Positions 36,101 to 46,000 of a DNA stretch of 64,000 bases are shown here, piece by piece. The stretch spans positions 682,001-746,000 of the forward strand of contig NZ_BAAAFH010000003.1 of the NCBI RefSeq assembly GCF_039523435.1. Direction: 5' to 3'. Every line of letters starts with the position of its first letter. Position 1 is the stretch's first letter. This DNA comes from Wandonia haliotis (GTDB lineage: Bacteria > Bacteroidota > Bacteroidia > Flavobacteriales_D > Crocinitomicaceae). A model generated the notes under the pieces. That model saw only the letters and a list, made by a program, of their open reading frames with translations. It was not told the origin of the DNA and did not search any database. The position numbers were made by a program, and so were the translations under genes.

Positions 36101-39100
36101 AGAATATAGCCAATCCGCTTTCTGGCGAACGGTTTTACCAGAAGTATATTTCAGGTCTTTCTAAAAAGGACAAGCTTTATTTCCGTTTCCTGATGGATTT
36201 TAAGAAAAACCGATCTGAATATGTATCAGGATATATGGAACCGGATCTTTCTTCAGGAGGATATGGGGTAGATACTTATAATGGAAAGCGTTACGGTTAT
36301 ATTAAAATCAATAATGTGCGGGAAGAGAATAAAAATAATGGCCCGCATAATGCACACCCTATTGCAAAGGCAGCCTGGCAGTTTGCCAGAACGCATTTAC
36401 CGCAGATTTTACAAGCGACCAATAGTTTGGATGATAATCTTGATGAAGTTGGTATCATCGAAGCGATAGCTTCCTTGGGAGACTTATCCGGTTTTCTGGA
36501 ATTGTTTCAGGGTCCTAATGGATATGTGCGTAGGAAAGGGATGGGGAATCAATTTATTGCGGGAAAAAGTTGGGTGCGTTTGACCAATCCTAACGGCAGG
36601 AAAAAAGGAGGAGGAGTTCGTGTAAAACAGATCACAGTCAGTGATGAGTGGTCCTCGATGACTGCTAGTGGGGAAACCCGGAGTTTTGGGCAGGAGTATA
36701 TCTATGAAACGGAAAATGGTATTTCAAGTGGTGTGGCCACGTTTGAACCATTGGTAAGTAAGGAAAATCCTTTTGTTAACCCCGTTTATTATGATATCAA
36801 GAAGACACTCATTCCTAACGAACAATATATGATTGAGGAGCCTTACGGAGCTTCCCTTTTCCCTTCACCTAAAGTGACATATGGTCGGGTTGTTACCCGT
36901 GACATTTATCCTGTTTTTGAAGACGGGGTTGAGTCTTACTCTACACCGGAATCAAGAAAAACAGGAGAAGCGGTGACGGAATATTATACTTCTAAGGATT
37001 TCCCTACCCGGGTTAGGCGAACAGCGATTAATTCTATCCCTGTAGAGTCACCAAAAGTACTTCAGTTATTCAATTTGTCCGTTATCGATCATCAACATGT
37101 GAGTCAGGGGTTTGTCGTAGAAACCAATGACATGGACGGTAAGCTTAAAGCACAGCGCGTTTATTCACAGGCTAAGGATGCCGGTGGCAATCCGATCCTT
37201 ATATCAGGTATAGATCACAAGTACGATATGGGAATTGACATACTATCCGGAGGTGTGACCAGAGAAGCTTTGAATAATAAAGTGCCGGTGATCCGGAAGG
37301 ATGGTTCTGTAGAAGAGCAGATGGTGGGTGTTGAATATGAGGTGTTCAATGATTTTAGAAAATGGGAATCTACGAATATCTCAACGGGATTGGATGTAAA
37401 TATCGGAACGATTCTTGCTGGCGCACTCCCGATTGTAATCCCGACTTTTTATCCTTCTTTCGTATCGGAAAAAACATCTATCCAGATGGCAGTTACTACC
37501 AAACTGGTTAATCGTATGGGGGTATTACGTGAGGTAGTCGCTTATGAGGATGGCGCGCGAGTATCAACACGAAATGTAGCGTGGGATGCAGAAACAGGAG
37601 AAGTGCTACTTACACAGACGGTAAATGAGTTTAAAGATAAAGTCTATAATTTTAATTTTCCTGCACACTGGTCATACGATCGTATGGGGCAGGCCTATAA
37701 GAATCTTGGCGTCTATATTACTAGTTTTAGCAGTTCAGGAAATGGAATCTTTACTTCTCCCAGTGCAACGTATTTTGTAGAAGGAGACGAAGTGCTGCTT
37801 CGAAAAGGAACCGGTCAATACCAGAAAGGTTGGGTACTTAAAGCCTCTTCTTTACAAATAACAGTAGTGAATAAGGTGGGGGCTTTACTTCCAATGGCTG
37901 GTACGGATATATCGATCAAAGTAGTCCGATCAGGAAGAAGGAATCAGCAGTCTTTGGCGATAGGTAGTCTGACCACAAAAGAAAACCCGATTGATCAGGG
38001 AACCGGTCAGCTGACAGATAATTTACTATCAAGTGCAGATAATTCAATCATTGCAGCAGCAGCGATGGAGTATTCTGATCAATGGTCCGTGTTAAGGGGG
38101 TATTTAGAAGATCCGAATAGTAAATGTAAAGATGGGGTTGGAGACAGAATAAACCCATTTGTAAACAACATTAGAGGAATCTTTAGACCCTTCCGCTCAT
38201 GGGTTAAGCTTGGAGAGCGCAATCAGGTAAGCACACCTTCTGAGGTTCCTGTTCAGCGCAGCCAGGGAGATTATGTAGATTTTGCATACTTCTGGAAAAA
38301 GCCGGGAAGCCCCGGTTCTGACTGGCAGGCGATGCCGGATTCAGATAATGACGGAACGAATGATTGGACCTGGGTCACTACCATTAGTCCTGTAACCGGA
38401 TATAATCAGAACGGAGTAGAGCAGGAAAACACAGATGCTTTATATAGGTATTCATCAGCAATATATGGGTATGCTGATAAATTGCCAATTGCGGTGGCGG
38501 CTAATGCGACCAAGGCGCAAATAGGATTTGATGGGTTTGAAGATTATGACTTTTATAATTATGATGGTTGTGTAGGCCGACACTTTTCTTTTGATAGTTA
38601 CTCGGCTTTATTGACAGAAGAGGCTTCCCACACAGGAGCCAGATCGCTGGAATTAAGTGTGGGAGGAGGCGTCACGATGAAACGGGTATTGGCCAGTACG
38701 CCTTGCGATCCTGCAAATCTGGGCTTCCCCGCTAGCCATGGAGCATCTTATCTTCTGTCTGATTGTGAAATGTATAATCTATTTGGTCCTGAGACATATG
38801 ATCGGACTACTTATGAAAAGAGTATTGCGAGCGGACAAACTCCGGTTCTTGTGGAAAAAGACCAGAAGTATGTATTGAGTTACTGGGTGAAAGACAGTAA
38901 CGGAAATCCTTCTGATGAGTCCCTGAACAATGTGGCCGGAAGTGTTTCTATAGATGGTACTCCATTAATTCCAGTCGATTTCCGTGTGTCGAGGGTAATT
39001 GATGGTTGGCAGAAGATTGATCATGTGTATGAAATTCCGGGTATAAACCCGTTGGATGCATTGGAGCATACGATTACTGTTATATTCGAAAATGATGCAT

Positions 39101-39336
39101 CGACTATAATGTATCTGGACGACGTTCGTTTCCAGCCGTATAATTCGAGTATGAAGACGTATGTCTATGATCCGTTAAACCTGAGATTGGTAGCTGAGTT
39201 GGACGATCAGAATTTTGCCACATTCTATGAATACGACAGAGAAGGGAAATTGCTTCGGGTTAAGAAAGAAACGGAACGGGGCATTATGACAATTAAAGAA
39301 AACAGGGATCATATTATACAGAATAATGCAGACTAG
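33196..39336 (+). CDS. Giant exported protein with SpvB/TcB-like N-terminus and RHS-like C-terminus
   Basis: 2046-aa protein with an N-terminal signal/anchor (GVSVLLILTFLTEMIQPSVS). Residues about 50-115 match the pattern that opens SpvB and the TcB component of toxin complexes: DLSSGDFNYNIPLL, INLAYNSG, WVGLGWNINPGAITRSMRGIP. A Gly/Ser-rich beta region follows (GFGAGMGLGLGLTSSS), then very long strand-rich stretches without catalytic motifs, and a C-terminal RHS/YD-type stretch YVYDPLNLRLVAELDDQNF then FYEYDREGKLLRVKKE. I infer that it forms one part of an RHS cage with the giant protein downstream; the LolA-like gene overlaps its last 11 bp. Confidence 0.75.
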   Translation: MIQQIRKSRTAKGVSVLLILTFLTEMIQPSVSLALTEGPSQPEVQSFTPIGTSDMVDLSSGDFNYNIPLLDVGGYPINLAYNSGVTMDDEASWVGLGWNINPGAITRSMRGIPDDFNGDIVDKEFNMKANITAGVSLGVGWELAGWNGIGLNVGMSINYNSYTGFFASQSIGAQVGFGAGMGLGLGLTSSSNEGVTINPSVSYSKKSKMNEDMDKKISGSVGLSWNSRQGLKDISTSGSFSGTSANEVVTEKGVARVDEEIMSGSIGSSISFSNSTYTPSITTAMANVSISFSAKIGGDAYLNDPTGHISGYFSSQSQLRNYTSSGSYGYMYLNRGQFDPSATLDFNRDNDVSYVKGASILPLVNVTYDLFNVSGQGIAAQFRPYQSSIGHVFDNKVNSGGGGAQLGLEVGAGGLVKAGFSVTTNFSTSNSGNWDDASNRAQKKLRYSIEDRMTDHEAVYFRNIGEFGVDEEQTRFTSLGGFDPVRIRLITLGIDVVAAAKYETNAYQQFNISGNYKRQQRVKRNQAIMNLSRAEVPVAGLHSYVSPHGKNHHIGEFTIYKPDGERYVYGIPAYNTIQKEATFNVGEVSSPPADGLVSYSAGQDNTIDNQKGTDKYHQKQTTPAYAHSYLLTAVLGSDYQDLDNVRGPSSGDLGNYVLFDYDANPSLSGVQPAISDYKWRVPYQENKANYNEGLRTLNGDNKGSYVYGEKEIWYLQKIETKTQVAIFHLSDRHDGYEVKDENGGINASTGQSMMKLDKIVLYARTDYDLNGASAVPIKTVHFEYTYELCGNAPNNDDATVMVDGVDINQNHGKLTLKKLYFTYENSERGKLSAYHFNYADNDPAKNKEYNLKEYNMWGGYKPFQTANGVTNAEYPYISPYEDEQDLDTYASQWLLSSVELPSGGILNMVYESDDYAYVQNLKACHLLDVVNVTSSNELDGVPSLGTSIELFDNTTPKQYLWVRLLPEDENIANPLSGERFYQKYISGLSKKDKLYFRFLMDFKKNRSEYVSGYMEPDLSSGGYGVDTYNGKRYGYIKINNVREENKNNGPHNAHPIAKAAWQFARTHLPQILQATNSLDDNLDEVGIIEAIASLGDLSGFLELFQGPNGYVRRKGMGNQFIAGKSWVRLTNPNGRKKGGGVRVKQITVSDEWSSMTASGETRSFGQEYIYETENGISSGVATFEPLVSKENPFVNPVYYDIKKTLIPNEQYMIEEPYGASLFPSPKVTYGRVVTRDIYPVFEDGVESYSTPESRKTGEAVTEYYTSKDFPTRVRRTAINSIPVESPKVLQLFNLSVIDHQHVSQGFVVETNDMDGKLKAQRVYSQAKDAGGNPILISGIDHKYDMGIDILSGGVTREALNNKVPVIRKDGSVEEQMVGVEYEVFNDFRKWESTNISTGLDVNIGTILAGALPIVIPTFYPSFVSEKTSIQMAVTTKLVNRMGVLREVVAYEDGARVSTRNVAWDAETGEVLLTQTVNEFKDKVYNFNFPAHWSYDRMGQAYKNLGVYITSFSSSGNGIFTSPSATYFVEGDEVLLRKGTGQYQKGWVLKASSLQITVVNKVGALLPMAGTDISIKVVRSGRRNQQSLAIGSLTTKENPIDQGTGQLTDNLLSSADNSIIAAAAMEYSDQWSVLRGYLEDPNSKCKDGVGDRINPFVNNIRGIFRPFRSWVKLGERNQVSTPSEVPVQRSQGDYVDFAYFWKKPGSPGSDWQAMPDSDNDGTNDWTWVTTISPVTGYNQNGVEQENTDALYRYSSAIYGYADKLPIAVAANATKAQIGFDGFEDYDFYNYDGCVGRHFSFDSYSALLTEEASHTGARSLELSVGGGVTMKRVLASTPCDPANLGFPASHGASYLLSDCEMYNLFGPETYDRTTYEKSIASGQTPVLVEKDQKYVLSYWVKDSNGNPSDESLNNVAGSVSIDGTPLIPVDFRVSRVIDGWQKIDHVYEIPGINPLDALEHTITVIFENDASTIMYLDDVRFQPYNSSMKTYVYDPLNLRLVAELDDQNFATFYEYDREGKLLRVKKETERGIMTIKENRDHIIQNNAD

Positions 39337-40039
39337 CAAACGGATATATGTGCTTGTTTTCCTTGTTGTACTTAGTGCAGGAAGGATTAGTGGGCAGGAA
39401 GGATTTATGCAGGATTTAGAGCGTGTTAATTCCCTTTTCGGTAAAGGGCAGTTCTGCAAAATGACCTATCGTTTATTCAGAGCGGGAGTAGAATCTCCTG
39501 TGGAAGTACTTGAAGGGAGTTATCTTTCCAAAGGGAAGAATTATATCCTGGAAATTGCGGGAACGAAAGTAATCAGTATCGAAAAGGAGCGACTATTGAT
39601 TAATGAACCCGAAAAATTCATGGCATTGGCCAAACCGGCTCTTTTCGGAGAGTATGGACAGGTTGATTTTTCACAGATTGAACCTTTTATCGATACCGTT
39701 AAGATGGTACCCGGACTCCCTGAACATATAAAGGGATACGCTCTTTTTCTGAAACCCTACTTATCGAATCCTTATAAACGGATTGAAATGTATATCGATA
39801 CGCAGACGGGGTATCCGGTGAAAATTCGTCTGTTGTATGCCAATGAAATTGATTTTTCAACAGATAACAGTGGTGCTTTGGGGTATCCCATCATCGAAGT
39901 TCGCTATAAAGAAATTCGTCCCAGAAGTATTCCGGATAAGGAATTTGACACGAAACGTTATTATTCATGCGTAAAAGGTACGTGCTCCGGAAAAGGTGCA
40001 TATACCGGATATGCGTTTTATAATCAGAAAGACCTATGA
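39326..40039 (+). CDS. Exported LolA-like protein
   Basis: 237-aa exported protein: signal peptide around YVLVFLVVLSAGRISGQ. The mature part alternates strands as in the LolA/LolB half-barrel that binds lipids (FCKMTYRLFR, VEVLEGSYLSKGKNYILEI, KRIEMYIDTQTGYPVKIRLL). No lipobox. It overlaps the gene before (11 bp) and after (ATGA, 4 bp), so it is fully embedded between the two giant RHS-type genes and probably helps to export, lipidate or assemble them. The fold assignment rests on pattern only. Confidence 0.6.
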   Translation: MQTSKRIYVLVFLVVLSAGRISGQEGFMQDLERVNSLFGKGQFCKMTYRLFRAGVESPVEVLEGSYLSKGKNYILEIAGTKVISIEKERLLINEPEKFMALAKPALFGEYGQVDFSQIEPFIDTVKMVPGLPEHIKGYALFLKPYLSNPYKRIEMYIDTQTGYPVKIRLLYANEIDFSTDNSGALGYPIIEVRYKEIRPRSIPDKEFDTKRYYSCVKGTCSGKGAYTGYAFYNQKDL

Positions 40040-43000
40040 AAAAGATACTCACACTATTTTTCCTATTCCTTGCGACGGGAGTATATAGCCAGCAGGAAAT
40101 TTATACCGGACGCCTTGAAGGTGCTGCGGTAGCTGTTGGATTAACAGCGCTTGAGGTTAAAGATGGTAAATATGATGATCTCAATTCAGCTTTGTTTACT
40201 ACACACGCAACCCAAAATGCGGTGGTACTGAGCATTGAAGAAGGACTCACTTCCGCTTTTCTATCGGCTCATGCTACGGAAGTAGATATTACGCTTACAG
40301 GGTATGATGATCTGGGAGCTCCTTATGCAATGGGGGCACACACACTTTCGGTAGCCTATGATCCGGGATCGGTATCCGGGGCAACCCAGCATCGGCATGC
40401 GCATTTGGAAACGAATGGTTATCCATGGGTGAGGGTAGATATTACGGAGGTTCGGGTTGGAGGAGTTCCGGTGTCTACAGCCCCCGAAAATGTAACATTG
40501 GAAATGGAAATAGCGGTGGAACGTTATTACCCGTTTGATACAGATCTTGTTCCGGGAGTGTTACCGCATAATTTGTCGATTACCTTTATTGATGAAGGGG
40601 GAACCCTGCATACACCCGATGCTTTTCTTATTTACTGGGACTATATTGAAGGGGCAGTGGAGTATGATCTGGAATGGACATTTGTGGAGGCTTTTGAGAG
40701 TGATGGAAGTCTTTCGGGTGCATCCATTGTTCCTTTTTCAGAGAATGATTTCAGAAAGAATGCTACACGCATCCGTACCCGTAATCAGTATTATCGCATT
40801 GAGAATATTTTTGAAAAGGGATATCTTGTTTATCGGATACGTGGTATTGGTAAAGGAGGAAGTAGTTTTACGGCAAACTTATTGGGGAGATGGAGTACTT
40901 TTGTAGCACAAACTGAAGACTATCTTGACGGATTTCCACATTATCTGACACTTACAGGTGGACATGAAGGAAATAAGAACTGGCAGTACTCAGCGGTGTA
41001 TGCTGAAGAGGGAAAACGCAAGGATGTCATTAGTTATTTTGATGGTAGTTTGCGTAACCGACAGACAGTTAGTCTTCTGAATACGCAAAAAGAAGCGATT
41101 GTAGGAGAAACGATCTATGACGGAATAGGAAGACCTGTTGTTCAGGTACTACCGGTTCCCACGTTAGCGAATGGACTGGAGTATTATGAAAACTTTAATC
41201 GCCCCCAGTCAGAACCGACAAGAGCTTATAATTACAAAGATTTTGATGCAGAACCTGTTTCCGGTTTAGGAAGTTGTCAGCGTCCTACTGTTGGCGAATT
41301 AAGCGCTTTATCGGGAGCGGGGCGGTATTATTCTCCTTCGGCAGATTTGAGAAGTAAAGCACATGACTATGTTCCTGATGCAAATGGATATGCGTTTACT
41401 CAGGTAGAGCATACACCTGATAATACGGGAAGAATAAAACGACAAAGCGGCGTAGGGGGAGATTTTACATTGGAGGGGAATCACCACACGCAATATTTTT
41501 ATGGAAAACCCACCCAGGAGGAATTAGACCGTCTTTTCGGCGCGGACGTAGGATATAACCAGCATTACAAAAAGAATATGGTTATAGATCCTAACGGACA
41601 GGTGAGTGTATCTTATGTGGATGCACACGGGCGTACGATAGCCACAGCAATGGCGGGTTCGGTGCCGGGAAGTATGGATAGCTTACGCAATGAACAGGGG
41701 GAAGCACTTTCTGTTTCATCAGTACTTGAAGTGGATGAGTTGGCAAAGGTAGATAGTAATGGAGACGGCTATATAACTGACGAGCCCGATAGCGAAGAGG
41801 ATGACAATCAGCTTAAAAGCAGCGGGAATTATATACATAACGATATCCTCACCACTGAAAATTCTGTTGTAGTGACAGAGAATAACCCCAATTTCACGTT
41901 CAATTACGATTTGAACGCAGCAGGGTATACCGATTCTTGTATGAACGAAGCATTGTTCCCGTACATCTATGACCTGAGTATATCTATGGTTTCCGAATGT
42001 GGGGGAAGTTTACTTGATTTTCCCTCACGGACAGTCGGGCCAAATGATATGAATTTACCCTTAGGAAATCATGGAACGGCTCCTACCAGTGTAGCCTTTG
42101 ATGCTACTGACGGGTTGATGATTGATTATGGAACAGGTCTTAATGTCCCTGCGGGAACTTATCATATCTCAAAAAAGTTGCAGGTGAACAGGGATGCCGT
42201 TGAGTACTTTGCCGATCGCTATATTGAGCAGGGGCAGGTAAACGGATGTATTTTGGAACTGGATGACTTTATCGCAGCTTATGAAGCAGAGATCCAGGCT
42301 GAAGGATGTGCTTTTGATTGCGAAAGTTGCAGGACTTCGTTGGGAACTTTGGGTACGTATGCACAACAGATGTTTGCAGCGGATAACATAGAGGTCACGC
42401 TTGATGGAAATGGTGATGTGATTGTTCCTTCCGGAGAAGAAGACCGTTATGCAGAGTTTGTACAGGAATATGCCATGTTGGAAAAGGAGTGTGATGATTT
42501 GTGTGGACTGAACCAAAGTAATCTGTGTGCTTCTTTGTACAACCAAATGCTGAATGATGTAAAACCTCGGGGGCAATATGGTGCGGTAACAGGAGATAAA
42601 TCCTTGTCTGTCTTCACAACATCTAATAACTTATTGAGTGCTGTGAACTGGAAAAACCCTTCTTCACCTTATTTGGATGAAAATGGAAATGAAGCATGGG
42701 TTTACGTTCACCAAAATGAAGATCTTTCATATTCACCTCAGGTAGATAACCCGGGAGTATTGCTGATAAACGAAGAAGGAATCTTTACTAGACCGGAAAA
42801 CATAACGCATCTTTCTGATTTTATTGACCAGTGGCAGGATTCATGGGCTGCGTCTTTGGTTGAGGCACATCCTGAGTATTGTTATTACGACTGGTGTACC
42901 TCTTCTTCGAGCGGAGGGTATGGTCAAACTAATACTGTTGGCCTGGAAGTAGTAACGAGTCAGGATGTTGATAATATTTTTATGAGTATTCCTTCTTATA

Positions 43001-46000
43001 GTGAGGCAACTAGCGGAAACTACCTGAACGGACTGGATGTGTTTGATTTTTCAGCACTGATTGCCGTTGATCCCTTCTTCTCAGGAAATACAGATCTAAG
43101 TAACCTGTTCAATAACTATCATACATTTGAGAACACGGTAACATTGGATATTCTTGAGTTTGCTATATTCGTTAATACCGAAGGATATATTGTGGGAGCA
43201 CAACCTTCGGCAACACCGGGTTATTACAACTGGAGTTTTGTTAGTTCCAATTATCCGCATCAGTTTGATGTGATCTGGAGTTTTTACAAAGGGCTTGTAC
43301 TTGCTTCCAAACAAAAATTACTCAAACCTCTTGCGCATGAGTATGCATTGGACAACGGGTGTTTTAACGGGTGTTTTGGGACGGCAATTGATATGAATAC
43401 GTTTAATCCGTTTATCAATGCGTTCTGGGCCTTTACAGGGACATTTCCTACTCTAATGTTCAACATGGCGCTTATGCCGCAACCCTGTGATATTTTGCGC
43501 TTTCAACAGTACAAAAATAAGCGTCCGGTATGGTTCCCTGGGAATATGGAGGGGGATCAGCAGGGAGATGTTTCATCCCATATCGGCAATTCTATACAGA
43601 ATACGAACAATATCCTCTATGAGCAAACCGGAGTATGTCCATTGGCATTTGACTTGAAAAACCTGCTCAATGCCGTAATCAATGACGCTACGGTTTCGTC
43701 TACACAGTTAAAAACGGCATCGATGGATTTGGTGGGAAAACCCTATTTCCCGGTCCAATTACAAAGCGTATTAGGGGTAACACCACCTTTGGCTCCTACC
43801 GGTGTGTTCTTTTATGATGCTACTATCAGTTCTTCGTCAACACTTTCAATCGGATTGGGAGATATTTCTGATCCTTGTTTAACAGAACTGACACTTCCCA
43901 ATTACTCATTTGCTACGAATAATCTGGATTGGAACAATTACCTATCTACATGGAAAATTTATAGTTTTGGGTCTCCTTATTTTTCACAGGAAATTTCAGG
44001 CGTTTATCACTTTACAGTTACAGCTTATGTGGATCGGGATCTGGGAGACCCTTACAATGCGTATGATGAAGTCGTACTTTCAGGAACAACTTGTCTGATG
44101 GTAGGGAATTGTGATCAGGCTACTCCCGGAACATTAGGTGGTGTAACTGATAACTGTCGCCTGAGTGAACTGGGAGCCGGATTACAAGACCTTTTGATTC
44201 AATTGCATGGAACGGTTCCCGGAGGATTGGAGCCTACTTCTCCTCCTTACACATTGTCTTCAGATAACTTTCTGAATAATGCGCTTCTGAATCATTATAG
44301 TTCCGGAGTCTGGACACTTTCAATGGAGTCATCGTATCCGAACTCCAGAATCTACTCACTGAAGAATGGATTACATAATTTAAAAATTGTTACGCACAAC
44401 TGGTTGATCCCTCCTGCTTCTGTAACGGCTGTTCAGGGAATAAGTCCCATGATGAACAATAATTTTTACCTTAATGTAACAGACCATACGCCTGCCAATG
44501 AATGGGATCCGTCAATGTCTTATGCGATGGATGGGAGTCTATTCTATAACTACAACGGAGTTGAGATGGAGAAGCCCCGGATTACCTGGTGCGGTCCCTG
44601 TGAAGGTGCTGAGTTTGATATGAATGCAGCTCTGCTGGAAAACATGGAAGCTGCATTTACAGGAACCTCTTCTATACCGGATGCATTCTATTCCTATTTC
44701 GGAACCGAAAATATTTCGATGACGGCACTTCAAACGCTCACTGGAGATTTACGTGCTTACTACCTGCTGGACGCACTAACAGGAGATACACTGTGTGAAG
44801 TTCAGATTCGGTTGACGGGTTCATCAGGCGGATCAAGTACGCCGGTACAGATAAGAAATATTCTCCCCTATCGGGAATTCGGAGAAAATGGCTTCCAGGT
44901 AGACGTGCAATTGGAAAACGGCAACTGGATGCGTGCTATAGGAAAGACTTCATGCATTAAAGTGGCAGCTTGCCCCTGTCAGCCTGAACCGATTCCTCCA
45001 ATGAGTTGCGAATCAGCATACGGGGACTATACGGCAAAAATGACGGAATTTGGAGGGGATTACCTCACGTATCAACTTTCTTTTGCTGATTTTTGTGCCG
45101 GGGACTACCTGAATCATATCGAAAATTACCTCAATTTACTGGATGCTTATCATGATTACTATGGTGTGGCAACTCCTTATATCACACTGGAAGATTATAT
45201 CAATTGCCGTCTCGATGATTATGTTCTGGGAACACAGGAAGACTGGGAAGCGTATAACGATCATTTGGTTTCTATAGGGTTACCTACTATTCCGTATTCA
45301 GAATACCAGCAAGTAGGGAGCTGTGATCTTTGTAAAGATTTATACGAAGATGTTCGTTTGAATCCGGGACTCCGGTCGTTAGCACCTACTTTGGCTGAAG
45401 TTTGTAACTACAGGGAACGCTGCCCCGGATTACCGGCAGATGTAGCACCACCGATTGTCGTGGATACGACGGATAATTATGATTGTATTGATTATTTACG
45501 TGATCTGGCAGCTGAAAATGCCAACTATGCATACGAGCAATACATACAGGATCTGCGCGAACGGTTTATTGCCGGGTATATCAGCGGTGCGGTAACCCAG
45601 GTTGTTGAGAACTTCACATCTGAACGTCCGGATAATGAATATCATTATACCTTGTATTATTACGACCAGGCAGGTAATTTGGTGCGTACAGTACCACCGA
45701 AAGGGGTGAAACGGATGGACACAGCTCCCGGATGGGCAGCAACCCGGGTAGCTATAGGTCAGGCGCGTCTACAGTTTGATCCTCTGGTGGGATACAGTGC
45801 CGGGGTATTGCCCCAACACGAATTGCCGACAACGTATGCCTATAATGCATTGAATCAGCTAGTGTGGCAACACACTCCGGATGGAGGTGAAAGTAATTTC
45901 TGGTACGATGCGCTGGGTCGTATTGTAGCCTCCCAGAATGCACGCCAGCAAGCGAATCATTTGTTTTCGTATACGAAATTTGATGCGCAGGGAAGGGTGA